Translations under genes and position numbers: made by a program
Shown here: positions 53,514 through 61,818 of the stretch, piece after piece
Numbering within the stretch: position 1 is the stretch's first letter
How the letters are laid out: each line of letters opens with the position of its first letter
NCBI GenBank assembly: GCA_017435385.1
Contig: JAFSFB010000004.1
Location: 62,001-126,000, forward strand
DNA length: 64,000 nucleotides
Reading direction: 5' to 3'
Source: Clostridia bacterium
GTDB lineage: Bacteria > Bacillota > Clostridia > Oscillospirales > Acutalibacteraceae
Notes under the pieces: generated by a model
Seen by the model: the letters and a program-made list of their open reading frames with translations, nothing else
Told to the model about the DNA's origin: nothing
The model's database searches: none

Positions 53514-55851
53514 CAGATATAAAAATAACGCCGCTTTTACTGCGGCGCTGATCTCTTTTGCCGTTGCGGCAATTGCAATATTGCCTGTCCTTATATTCAA
53601 CAAGGGACAGCTATTTCTCGTCGGAGATTATATGACTCAGCAGATTCCTTTTATGAAGGAATGCCGACGGGTGATTCTCAGCGGCACGCCCTTCTGGAGT
53701 GCCAACACCTTTCTCGGCGCAAACTTCATCGGAACATATTCGTTTTATGTTTACGGCAGTCCGTTCTTTTTACCTCTTCTGCTGATTCCCGAAAAGCTGA
53801 TGACATATGCTCTTGCGCCCTTGTTTGTGCTCAAGCATTCCGTTGCCGCACTCACCTCGGGCATGTTCCTCTCGAGGCATATAAACAATAAAAATCTCAT
53901 CGTTATCGGGTCGCTGATGTATGCATTTTCGGGCTTTTCAATCGACTCGGGATTTTACTATCATTTCCTTGATGTCATTGCTCTTTTCCCTCTGATCCTT
54001 TATTTTTCGGACTGTGTTCTTGACGGAAAAAGAAAGCCGATGCTCTCGCTTGCCGCATTTTTCTGTGCAATAACTAACTACTATTTTTTCATCAGCACCT
54101 CGTTCATTTTTCTGTTTTATCTGTTCTTCCGTGTCAGATATTCAGAGGGAAAATACGGTATAAAAGACGGAATCCGATGCATATTTTCATACGGCTTGGG
54201 CGGTCTTGCGGCGGCGGTGATACTCCTTCCGTCGGCTCTTTGTCTGCTTGAAACGAGCAAGGCAACGAACAGCTATTCCGCAGGCTTTGCGAGCGTTCTT
54301 TCAACGTTTCCGCAATATATAAAATTCATCGAAGCAGTCACTCTTCCGAGCGAAGGGATACTCAACTCGGGAACGGGATTTTCCTATTTCGTCTATTCCT
54401 CGACGGCGGCGTTTCTTCCGTTTTTCGGAGCCCTGTTTTATTTCGTTTCTCTTATGCGAAAAGAGAAAATCTGGAGCTCACGGCTGCTCAGGTTCTTTAC
54501 CGTTCTGACTCTTGTTCCGCTCGGAAACGGTCTGTTTTCGCTGTTTACAAACATGAGCTACACCCGATGGTGGTACGGCTTTGTTATTATAATGATTCTC
54601 GAATCTCTTCGTGTTTCGGAAAGCATAAAAGACGGTCTGAAATCCGAAACTGAGCTTCGGAAAAGCGGAAAGCTCATAGCTGTTTTTGCAGGCATCTCCG
54701 TGCTCGGACCGCTTGCTGTCAAGGCTTTGGGGACATATGCCGTCGGCGAATGGCTGAGCGGAATCCTGCCCGAAGCCGTAACTAAATATTTCTCCTCATC
54801 GGGCTTCACTCAGCCGTTCGGTTCAACGGATATCAGATATCTTCTCGTTCTCGTTTTTCTGACCGCTTTGTCCTATGTGCCTCTTTTCTTTGCGGTTAAA
54901 AGAAAATGGCTTTTCACCCGAAAGGTCGTTCCTGCCGTTGCGGTCATCTGCGCCGTAACCCTCGGAACATATCTGACGAACGAATTCGTGACATATTATC
55001 GGCGTTCGCCTCAGACCTACAGCGAGGAAGCAGAGGCATCTGTTTCCGATAAAACCGAATACACATCACGGGTCCGGAATAACAAATCGCTTGCGAATTT
55101 TTCAATGATTTCAAACGAACCTGCGATCTCGACATTTCACAGCTTCAAGTCCCATGCGACGAGCGAATTTGCAAGAATCGTCGGCTATGACATTGGACCG
55201 ATGCCCGACACAAAGGCGTATTTTTCAACTCCTGCAATTCAGACCGTCCTGAGCATTGAAACGCTTGTTTCAAAGGACTCGGAGAGAACTCCTGCACCGT
55301 ACTATACTCCCATGGGATATGTTTATAATTATTATGTTGAGGATAATTGCGTTTTCACCAAGAATATCAAAGAGAATGACAGACGCATTGAGCAGATGAC
55401 CTATGCGTGCTTTCTTGACACCGAAACGGCACAAGCGCTTTCCGATGTTGTGAAGCCTCTTGACGGCAGAGTGACCGACTGGAAATCTGCCTGCGGGGAA
55501 AGGAGAAATACCGCATGCACGGATTTCGTTATGGACACCTCGGGCTTCAAGGCTGTATCTGACGGAAAAAGCAAACGCCTCATTTATTTCAGCATTCCCA
55601 AGGATAACGGATGGAAGGCTTATGTGAACGGTAAAGAAACGGAGATATATACCGTAAACGGGGGATTGATGGGCATTGTTGTTCCTGCGGGACGGGCGGA
55701 AATAGAGTTCAGATTCACTGTTCCCGGTCTTGCGGCAGGTGCGGCAGTCAGCCTTGCTTCATTCGCCGCCATCGGAATATATGCGCTGACCGATCTTCGC
55801 AGAAAAAAGAAAAACCTGTTCAGCGTTGACAATCTACATAAAATGTATTAA
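53503..55851 (+). CDS. yfhO: YfhO-family membrane protein (GT-C type glycosyltransferase)
   Basis: The 782-residue protein has about 12-13 membrane helices, a long outer region near 480-750, and a last helix before a basic tail. The first outer loop after helix 1 holds GDYMTQQIPFMKE with an Asp, as in GT-C enzymes that use lipid-linked sugars. It overlaps the CsbB-like gene by about ten bases. Together they should make and transfer a polyprenyl-linked sugar to an envelope polymer. Two adjacent ATGs (53503, 53506) are possible starts. Confidence 0.88.
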   Translation: MMNDRYKNNAAFTAALISFAVAAIAILPVLIFNKGQLFLVGDYMTQQIPFMKECRRVILSGTPFWSANTFLGANFIGTYSFYVYGSPFFLPLLLIPEKLMTYALAPLFVLKHSVAALTSGMFLSRHINNKNLIVIGSLMYAFSGFSIDSGFYYHFLDVIALFPLILYFSDCVLDGKRKPMLSLAAFFCAITNYYFFISTSFIFLFYLFFRVRYSEGKYGIKDGIRCIFSYGLGGLAAAVILLPSALCLLETSKATNSYSAGFASVLSTFPQYIKFIEAVTLPSEGILNSGTGFSYFVYSSTAAFLPFFGALFYFVSLMRKEKIWSSRLLRFFTVLTLVPLGNGLFSLFTNMSYTRWWYGFVIIMILESLRVSESIKDGLKSETELRKSGKLIAVFAGISVLGPLAVKALGTYAVGEWLSGILPEAVTKYFSSSGFTQPFGSTDIRYLLVLVFLTALSYVPLFFAVKRKWLFTRKVVPAVAVICAVTLGTYLTNEFVTYYRRSPQTYSEEAEASVSDKTEYTSRVRNNKSLANFSMISNEPAISTFHSFKSHATSEFARIVGYDIGPMPDTKAYFSTPAIQTVLSIETLVSKDSERTPAPYYTPMGYVYNYYVEDNCVFTKNIKENDRRIEQMTYACFLDTETAQALSDVVKPLDGRVTDWKSACGERRNTACTDFVMDTSGFKAVSDGKSKRLIYFSIPKDNGWKAYVNGKETEIYTVNGGLMGIVVPAGRAEIEFRFTVPGLAAGAAVSLASFAAIGIYALTDLRRKKKNLFSVDNLHKMY

Positions 55852-55888
55852 ATTTATTTACAAATATTTTATGATTCGGAGAGATTAT

Positions 55889-56272
55889 ATGGTTCAGGTT
55901 GTTGCTGCGCTTATCTGGAAAGACGAAAGGTTCATGATATGTCAAAGACCCGTCAACAAAACGAGAGCTCTCGAGTGGGAGTTTGTCGGCGGCAAGGTCG
56001 AAGAAGGCGAAACCCTTGAGCAGGCTCTTAACAGAGAATGCATCGAAGAGATCGGAGTCGGCGTTGATGTCGGTTCGGTCTATATGGAGCTTGACCATGT
56101 TTATCCCGATATTACCATTCATCTCACGCTTTTTAACGCCCGTCTTTGCGGCGAGCCGAAAAGGCTCGAGCATAACGATATCAGATTCATAACTCCGTCG
56201 GAGATTCCGCAGTATGAATTCTGCCCTGCGGACAAGGAGATACTCGAAAAAATAATTGAAGACCACAGATGA
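55889..56272 (+). CDS. mutT: Nudix hydrolase, MutT-like
   Basis: The 127-residue protein has a complete Nudix box from GGKVEEGE near residue 36 through RECIEEIG. MutT-type members clear 8-oxo-dGTP from the nucleotide pool; others cut different nucleoside diphosphates. The start at 55889 has GGAGAG just upstream; a longer in-frame start would overlap the end of yfhO and give a non-family N-terminus. Confidence 0.88.
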   Translation: MVQVVAALIWKDERFMICQRPVNKTRALEWEFVGGKVEEGETLEQALNRECIEEIGVGVDVGSVYMELDHVYPDITIHLTLFNARLCGEPKRLEHNDIRFITPSEIPQYEFCPADKEILEKIIEDHR

Positions 56273-56276
56273 AATC

Positions 56277-56314
56277 AAAGCCTGAAACCGTAAAAGTTTC
56301 AGGCTTTTTTTGTG
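56277..56314 (+). terminator. Terminator after the Nudix gene
   Basis: A 12-bp stem AAAGCCTGAAAC/GTTTCAGGCTTT is followed by Ts, between convergent genes. Confidence 0.85.
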
Positions 56315-56323
56315 TGTCAGGTT

Positions 56324-57355
56324 TTAATATTTTTTGTATGGAAGAGTCATAAAAGTTGACAGAAGCCTGTGGAACGGCTTGAGCGAGAAGAGGAGAGTTA
56401 TTGCTGCCGAGAGGGGAAGAATTACCCATCCGGCTCCGCCCGGAAAAATGCTGTCAAAAAATGCCTTTCCGTCAAAATATGTGTAGATGAGATAGAATGC
56501 AAAGCTGTGGAAAAAGTAAACCGAAAGCGTTCTTTGTCCCAATTTCGGTATAATTCCGAACGGTGTTCTGTCGGGAGTGATCGCAATAACGGCTAAACAG
56601 ATTATTGCGGTTGCGGCATAATAAGCCAATCTGAGTACGAACCCGTAATCCGAGAGTTCTCCGAGGGCTGAAAACGGATTTCTTCCCGTCAGCAGGGGAC
56701 GTGCTCCGTAAATCTTATCGTTGAAAACATAAACGAACAATGCATATGCTGCAAGGAGAACGGCTGAAAAGACCTTCAGAAGCTTGTTCTTGCAGAATTC
56801 TTCAAGCTTTTTTGCATCAATGATATATCCCGCATAGAAAAACGGGAAATAAACGATTACTCTTGAAAGCGCAAGAAAATCACGGATCTCGGAATCGTAT
56901 CCGACAATGCATGCAAGCAGTATGCTCAGCGGCAGGACAAACCTCGGCGAAAAGTCTTTCAGAATAACCGTTATCACCGTGAATCCGAAGAGAGCAAGCA
57001 TAAACCAGGGCACTGCGCTTTCCGTCAGAAGAGAAAACTTCGGTATGCCTGTGAGTACTGATTTATAACAGAAAACAAAAACCTTGAATACAAGGTATAA
57101 AACGAGATAGCCGAAGATTCTGTCTTTTTTTCTTTCGTTAACTGTTCTCTTTGAAAATAATCCCGAAACAAAAATAAAAACAGGCATGTGAAAAGTGTAT
57201 ATAAAAAAGAATAAGCTTTTCATTTTTGCTGAGTCGTCCGTATAATAATCGGCGGCATGCCCGAGAACGACCAGAAAGATCATTACAAACTTGAGTATAT
57301 CCCATTTTGCGGTGCGTTCAGAGGTAAGATGCTTTTCTGCAAGACTGTTTGACAT
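56324..57355 (-). CDS. Acyltransferase-3 family membrane protein
   Basis: The 343-residue protein has about ten membrane helices. The start WDILKFVMIFLVVLGHAADYY and FIYTFHMPVFIFVSGLF, with a conserved His and Arg/Lys, are those of the acyltransferase-3 (OafA/WecH-like) family that adds acetyl or other acyl groups to envelope sugars. It stands alone with a near-perfect promoter and lies among other envelope genes. Confidence 0.88.
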   Translation of the reverse strand: MSNSLAEKHLTSERTAKWDILKFVMIFLVVLGHAADYYTDDSAKMKSLFFFIYTFHMPVFIFVSGLFSKRTVNERKKDRIFGYLVLYLVFKVFVFCYKSVLTGIPKFSLLTESAVPWFMLALFGFTVITVILKDFSPRFVLPLSILLACIVGYDSEIRDFLALSRVIVYFPFFYAGYIIDAKKLEEFCKNKLLKVFSAVLLAAYALFVYVFNDKIYGARPLLTGRNPFSALGELSDYGFVLRLAYYAATAIICLAVIAITPDRTPFGIIPKLGQRTLSVYFFHSFAFYLIYTYFDGKAFFDSIFPGGAGWVILPLSAAITLLFSLKPFHRLLSTFMTLPYKKY

Positions 57356-57386
57356 GTTGTTTCTCCTTCCGCTTTGCTTTTTTTAC

Positions 57387-57415
57387 ATTATAGTTTTGAC
57401 GCAGCGTAATGTCAA
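57387..57415 (-). promoter_or_regulatory. Promoter of the acyltransferase gene
   Basis: On the minus strand TTGACA (57415-57410), 17 bases and TATAAT (57392-57387), which is the full consensus. Confidence 0.85.
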
Positions 57416-57457
57416 GAACTATGCTTATCGCATAAATCAAAATCGGTTCATATGCTA

Positions 57458-57486
57458 TTGCATTTTCAAAAATCATAGTGTATTAT
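57458..57486 (+). promoter_or_regulatory. Promoter of the GT2/glycerophosphotransferase fusion gene
   Basis: TTGCAT (57458-57463), 17 bases and TATTAT (57481-57486). Confidence 0.5.
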
Positions 57487-57510
57487 ATAATGAGATAATT
57501 ATGTAAAGGG

Positions 57511-60165
57511 TTGGATGCGAAAGTGACGGATTATAAATATAAAATATCTGTTGTTATCCCCGTTTATAACTGCGAGGAGTTCATCGGCAAGTGTGTTGAT
57601 TCGCTGATGAAACAGACCATGCCGCAAAACAGCTTTCAGATCGTTTTTGTCAATGACGGCTCGCCCGACAACAGCGGCGGGATCTGCAGGAGCCTTGCTG
57701 AAAAATATGACAATATCGTTGTTTTCGAGCAGGAAAACAGCGGCGTTTCCGCAGCAAGAAACAAGGGTATGGAGCTTGCCGACGGAAAATATATCATCTT
57801 CCTTGATGCCGATGATGAGCTTTCGGAGAATACGCTGAAAAGCCTTTATGAATTCTTTGAAGAGCATTATGACGAAACGGATCTTGTTACATATAAAATC
57901 ATTCCTTATTACGGAAAAAAACGGTATGCCCTTCATTACAGATACAGAATTCTGAGAGAGTCGGGCATTTTTGACCTCAATGACGAGGAAAACTGCCATA
58001 TCACGCAGACGACAATGAATATCTGCATCAAAAATCCTAAGGGCGGCAGAAAGGTCAGCTTTGATACTTCTCTTGCATATCACGAGGATCAGAAATTCTG
58101 CTTCGATGTTGTTCAGGATAAAATGACGATCGGCTATTGCGGCGATGCCGAATACCTGTATCTGCGAAATCCTGCAAGCGTAACGCAGAACAAGTGCTAT
58201 GCCTATTATATTTTTGAAGACACCATGGCGATGTGGGAGGAGCTTTTCGGAAGATACGAAAACGAGGTCCCTGCATATCTCCAGTCGCTTTATATCAACG
58301 ATCTCAACTGGAAAAGCAGAAGCGATGTTCTTCTCCCGTATCATTACGGTGAGGAGGAATTTGACAGGGCGGTCGACAGGATAGTTGCTCTTCTCAGGAG
58401 GGTCGATGACAAGCTGATTCTTGAAAGACCCGTGACCGACCTTTACCACAAGCATTTTCTGCTCAGACTCAAGGGCTGCGACAGAATTTCTCTCGAATGC
58501 GCCGATGACGGTCTGAAGCTTCTTTATGATAACGATGAGGTCGTTTATGAAACGGCGGATGTCGGTGCGGTCGTCAAGAGGATGAGCGTTGCCGACGGCA
58601 AGCTCAGCTTCGACGCATTCCTCAAATCTCCCGTTTTCATGTACTGCGAAAAGCCCGAGGTTGTTCTCAGGTGCAACGGAAAAGAGATTCCCGTTGAGCT
58701 CACGAAATCGGTCTATGAGTATTACCGTGCAAAAATCAGAACTGCAACCTTCTGGAGAGTCAGATTTGATGTTGATATCAGCGAGGATACCGAGTTCTCG
58801 CTTTGCGTAAGGATCAACGGCAATGAATACGGTGTGTCATATTATTACGGACTCTGTCTGCCGTTTGTTCAGACCAAAAAGCTGAAGGCTTTCTATAAAG
58901 ACGGAAAATGCTTCAGAGAGGATTCGGGAGTGTTCAGCGTTACGAGAGTCAACAGCCTTAAATCCCGTCTGTTCAGGCTCAGGGTAATTCTTTATAATTT
59001 CTTTTACTATCTGAAGATCAATCCCGGAATCATATATAACCGTATGGTCGGCGCTCATGCCGCAAGGTCTGACGAAAGAATATGGCTTTATCTCGACCGC
59101 TACGGACTTTTCGACAATGCCTATGACCAGTTCAAGCATGATATTCAGATCGATGACGGAGTGAAACGCTATTATGTCATCAATGAATGCGACCTTGATT
59201 CGGTTGATGAAAAATTCACGCCCGAGGAAAGAGCGCATCTGATCGTTTTCCGTTCGAGAAAGCATAAGAAACTATATTTTGCGGCGGAGAAGATAATAAC
59301 CTCGTTCTCGAATCTTTCCAACGTTTCTCCGTTTGATTCGGGCCCGATGCGATGGTATTCCGATCTGACAAAGTTTGAGATAGTCTATCTTCAGCACGGC
59401 ATTCTTCATGCTGACCTCAAGGAGCTCTATGCGAAGGAGCTTTGTCTGATTGACAAGGTCGTTGTTTCGAGCGGCTTCGAGGTTGAGAACTTCGTTAAGA
59501 ATTACGGATATGACGAAAAGGACCTCATAAAGTGCGGCATGCCCCGCTATGACTTTTTCAGAACCGATGCCGAAAAGAAAAACCGCATTGTTTTTTCGCC
59601 CTCATGGAGAGGCAATCTCATCGGTCCGCTCAGGGATAACAGCAGGGAAGAGAAGCCCGAGGCTTTTGTTGAATCCGATTTCTATAAAGCGGTCAGCGAG
59701 TTTCTCAATTCGGAAAGACTTGAAAGGCTTCTCGAAAAATATGATCTCTGTCTCGATTTCAAGAATCATCCGATTTTCAAATGCTATAACTCTTTGTTTA
59801 ACATCACAAACAAGAGAGTCTGCATTGACGGATTTGACACGAAGCAGGATGAATACCGTCTGATGATAACCGACTATTCATCGATCGTTTTCGATTCGGT
59901 TTATATGAACTGTCCGATAATCTACTTTGTGCCGGACTATGACAAGTTTAAGGCAGGCATCTCTCACAGCTACAGAAGGCTTGACCTGCCGCTTGAAAAG
60001 GGCTTCGGCCCCTTCACTCAGACAGCCGATGAGCTGCTTGACAGCCTCGAAGAATATGCGGCGAATAACTTTGAACCCGTTGAGCCCTATAAGAGCCGCA
60101 TGGAGAATTTCTTCTTGCACAAGGATACGGACTGCAGAAAAAGACTCTATGATGCGATAAAATAA
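57511..60165 (+). CDS. GT2 glycosyltransferase fused to CDP-glycerol glycerophosphotransferase (TagF-like)
   Basis: The 884-residue protein has an N-terminal GT2 domain (residues about 10-230; VVIPVYNCEEF, VNDGSPDN, FLDADDE) and a C-terminal TagF-like domain (about 520-880; VYLQHGILHAD, GMPRYDFF, FSPSWRGNL, ITDYSSIVFDS). A strand-rich linker lies between. Such proteins build glycerol- or ribitol-phosphate polymers or modified glycans at the inner membrane face. The start is uncertain: TTG 57511 or GTG 57523, both poorly spaced from AAAGGG. No membrane helix is seen. A terminator follows. Confidence 0.85.
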   Translation: MDAKVTDYKYKISVVIPVYNCEEFIGKCVDSLMKQTMPQNSFQIVFVNDGSPDNSGGICRSLAEKYDNIVVFEQENSGVSAARNKGMELADGKYIIFLDADDELSENTLKSLYEFFEEHYDETDLVTYKIIPYYGKKRYALHYRYRILRESGIFDLNDEENCHITQTTMNICIKNPKGGRKVSFDTSLAYHEDQKFCFDVVQDKMTIGYCGDAEYLYLRNPASVTQNKCYAYYIFEDTMAMWEELFGRYENEVPAYLQSLYINDLNWKSRSDVLLPYHYGEEEFDRAVDRIVALLRRVDDKLILERPVTDLYHKHFLLRLKGCDRISLECADDGLKLLYDNDEVVYETADVGAVVKRMSVADGKLSFDAFLKSPVFMYCEKPEVVLRCNGKEIPVELTKSVYEYYRAKIRTATFWRVRFDVDISEDTEFSLCVRINGNEYGVSYYYGLCLPFVQTKKLKAFYKDGKCFREDSGVFSVTRVNSLKSRLFRLRVILYNFFYYLKINPGIIYNRMVGAHAARSDERIWLYLDRYGLFDNAYDQFKHDIQIDDGVKRYYVINECDLDSVDEKFTPEERAHLIVFRSRKHKKLYFAAEKIITSFSNLSNVSPFDSGPMRWYSDLTKFEIVYLQHGILHADLKELYAKELCLIDKVVVSSGFEVENFVKNYGYDEKDLIKCGMPRYDFFRTDAEKKNRIVFSPSWRGNLIGPLRDNSREEKPEAFVESDFYKAVSEFLNSERLERLLEKYDLCLDFKNHPIFKCYNSLFNITNKRVCIDGFDTKQDEYRLMITDYSSIVFDSVYMNCPIIYFVPDYDKFKAGISHSYRRLDLPLEKGFGPFTQTADELLDSLEEYAANNFEPVEPYKSRMENFFLHKDTDCRKRLYDAIK

Positions 60166-60169
60166 AAAC

Positions 60170-60201
60170 TGCTCCTCACATCGGTGGGGAGCAATTTTTT
60201 T
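60170..60201 (+). terminator. Terminator of the GT2/TagF-like gene
   Basis: A 10-bp stem with one wobble (TGCTCCTCAC with GTGGGGAGCA) is followed by seven Ts. From here to the promoter at 60411 no gene was recognised. Confidence 0.85.
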
Positions 60202-60410
60202 GAAAAAAGTTTCACAAACTTTTATTTTGCTTTTTTTAAACAGTCGACACTCTTTGTTTGAAATTGACAAAATGAAACAGTTGAGTTTGGTAAATATACA
60301 CAAAATAAATTGAGCTCTGAAACAAAATATGTTAAGCGTTGATAGTTTTACGAACCTAAATTCTTGTGCATATTGCACTAAAACAGGTGCCTGTATTTGT
60401 GCAAAATGAC

Positions 60411-60438
60411 TTGACTTTTTTGAAAAACCGTATATAAT
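60411..60438 (+). promoter_or_regulatory. Promoter of the 41-codon gene
   Basis: TTGACT (60411-60416), 16 bases and TATAAT (60433-60438). Confidence 0.75.
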
Positions 60439-60470
60439 AAAGACATCAACAAGAAGAAAGGATGAATGAA

Positions 60471-60596
60471 ATGAACGACATCATTTACACAAGCAAAGTC
60501 GAAAGAAAACTTCTCAAGGAAATCGAACAGGAAAAGAAGTTCACATTCAGAAAGCTTCTTAAAATCCTTGAGCTCAATGCACTGCTCAACAGATAA
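60471..60596 (+). CDS. Small basic protein, 41 residues, function unknown
   Basis: A promoter at 60411-60438 and an AGAAAGG ribosome site nine bases before ATG support expression. The product starts MNDIIYTSKVERKLLKEIEQ and ends KLLKILELNALLNR: mostly helical, with many Lys, Leu and Glu, no membrane segment and no Cys. I do not recognise a family. An in-frame ATG at 60462 is too close to the ribosome site. A 100-base hairpin-rich tract and terminator follow, so the transcript may also work as RNA. Confidence 0.6.
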   Translation: MNDIIYTSKVERKLLKEIEQEKKFTFRKLLKILELNALLNR

Positions 60597-60600
60597 AGAG

Positions 60601-60698
60601 CAGTCTGCGGCTTTATGCCCGCAAAAATATCGCAGCTTTTCGCTGTGATTTAATATAACCCGAGCGGGAAATCCCGCATCGGAAACAGAAAAATTACA
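60601..60698 (+). ncRNA. Candidate structured RNA downstream of the 41-codon gene
   Basis: The tract holds CTGCG/CGCAG, CAGC/GCTG and a strong CCGA-GCGGG/CCCGC-TCGG hairpin (60660-60682) before the terminator at 60699-60729. The density of hairpins is more than a plain 3' untranslated region needs. No known RNA family is recognised. Confidence 0.35.
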
Positions 60699-60729
60699 GC
60701 CTGCAGGTTCAACGCCTGCAGGCTTTTTT
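60699..60729 (+). terminator. Terminator shared by the small gene and the Tim44-like gene
   Basis: A 9-bp perfect stem GCCTGCAGG/CCTGCAGGC with a seven-base loop is followed by six Ts. It lies five bases from the convergent gene's stop. Confidence 0.8.
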
Positions 60730-60733
60730 GTTA

Positions 60734-61714
60734 TCAGTTGCCCATTGTTCTTTGCGAAAGACCCTTGATGCCCGAGAGGACCCAGTCAAAGTTGTCGCTT
60801 TCGATGATCGAGCCGCAATATTCGCATTTTGCGGATTTGTTCAGCTCGAGAGGTGCTCCGCAGTTGGGGCAGGAGCTTGCGTTTGTGCCGCTCTCCTGAC
60901 CGGTTGTTCTTCCGCTCGTTCTGGTGAGAGTCCATTCATATGTCATGAATTTTTCGGCCGTGTTGCTGCCTCTGACAATGCTGTCCGTTGCATCGTCAAC
61001 TACATAGTCGACGATTCTCGTTCTCAGCCTTGCGATGATAACATCGTTTCCGCTTTCCTGCTTCCAGCCGACGAGGTCAACGCCGAGAACCGAAATGCGT
61101 TCGATGCGGTTTGTTTGTCTGTTCTTTCTGTAGGCATCGAGCTGGCGGTCAACCTGAGCGAAGAAGGCATCAGAGAGGCAGGGACGGATATCGTCAAGCT
61201 TCTTTGCCTGCCATGCGTTCTGGAATCTGACATACATGTTTGAGATCTCTTCGCAGAAATCACGCTGAGAGAAGTTTGCATCAACGGAATTATATTCGTT
61301 GATATCCCTGAGCGTTGATACATCCGTGGGTAATGCACCGGGAACGACAGTTCCTTTGTCACCCTTGTTTTTCTTTACGGATCTGAGAATGACGATACCG
61401 AATATCAGAGCGACAAGGAGAAAAACGATCAGCAGACCCGAGCCTGAACCTCCGCCGCCCGAGTTATCGGAATAATCGTCATAATAAACAACACCGCCGC
61501 CGTTGTTGCCGTAGCTGTCATCATAATCATCATCGTAATCATAATCGTAATCGTTTCCGCCGTAATCGTTGCCGACATCAAAATCGGCACCGAAATCTCC
61601 GCCGAAATCGTAATCTCCGCCGATATCTCCGAAATCAGCGTGAGCGGTCACGGCAAAGACGAGCATAAGGCTGACGATAACCGAGAATATTTTTAAAAAT
61701 GTTTTCTTTTTCAT
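60734..61714 (-). CDS. Tim44-like membrane protein with acidic repeat region and zinc ribbon
   Basis: The 326-residue protein has a signal peptide (residues 1-26), a low-complexity outer stretch rich in Asp, Gly and Tyr (27-90), one membrane helix (about 93-112), a Tim44-like domain in the cytoplasm (about 140-265), and a C-terminal zinc ribbon with CPNCGAP and CEYCGSI (near 285-305). Function is unknown; Tim44-like domains bind membranes or proteins. The acidic stretch may bind Ca2+ or the cell wall. It stands alone with a consensus promoter. Confidence 0.8.
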   Translation of the reverse strand: MKKKTFLKIFSVIVSLMLVFAVTAHADFGDIGGDYDFGGDFGADFDVGNDYGGNDYDYDYDDDYDDSYGNNGGGVVYYDDYSDNSGGGGSGSGLLIVFLLVALIFGIVILRSVKKNKGDKGTVVPGALPTDVSTLRDINEYNSVDANFSQRDFCEEISNMYVRFQNAWQAKKLDDIRPCLSDAFFAQVDRQLDAYRKNRQTNRIERISVLGVDLVGWKQESGNDVIIARLRTRIVDYVVDDATDSIVRGSNTAEKFMTYEWTLTRTSGRTTGQESGTNASSCPNCGAPLELNKSAKCEYCGSIIESDNFDWVLSGIKGLSQRTMGN

Positions 61715-61735
61715 AACACCGACCTCCGTATTCTC

Positions 61736-61764
61736 ATTATACTATAGATTAAAAATAATGTCAA
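61736..61764 (-). promoter_or_regulatory. Promoter of the Tim44-like gene
   Basis: On the minus strand TTGACA (61764-61759), 17 bases and TATAAT (61741-61736), which is the full consensus. Confidence 0.85.
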
Positions 61765-61765
61765 A

Positions 61766-61796
61766 GAAAAAACTCTCTGTTGCGTAAACAGAGAGC
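61766..61796 (-). terminator. Terminator of the hydrolase/phosphoesterase unit
   Basis: CTCTCTGTT/AACAGAGAG is followed on the minus strand by six Ts. It abuts the Tim44-like promoter. Confidence 0.8.
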
Positions 61797-61818
61797 TTTT
61801 GTCATATGTATCGGATTT

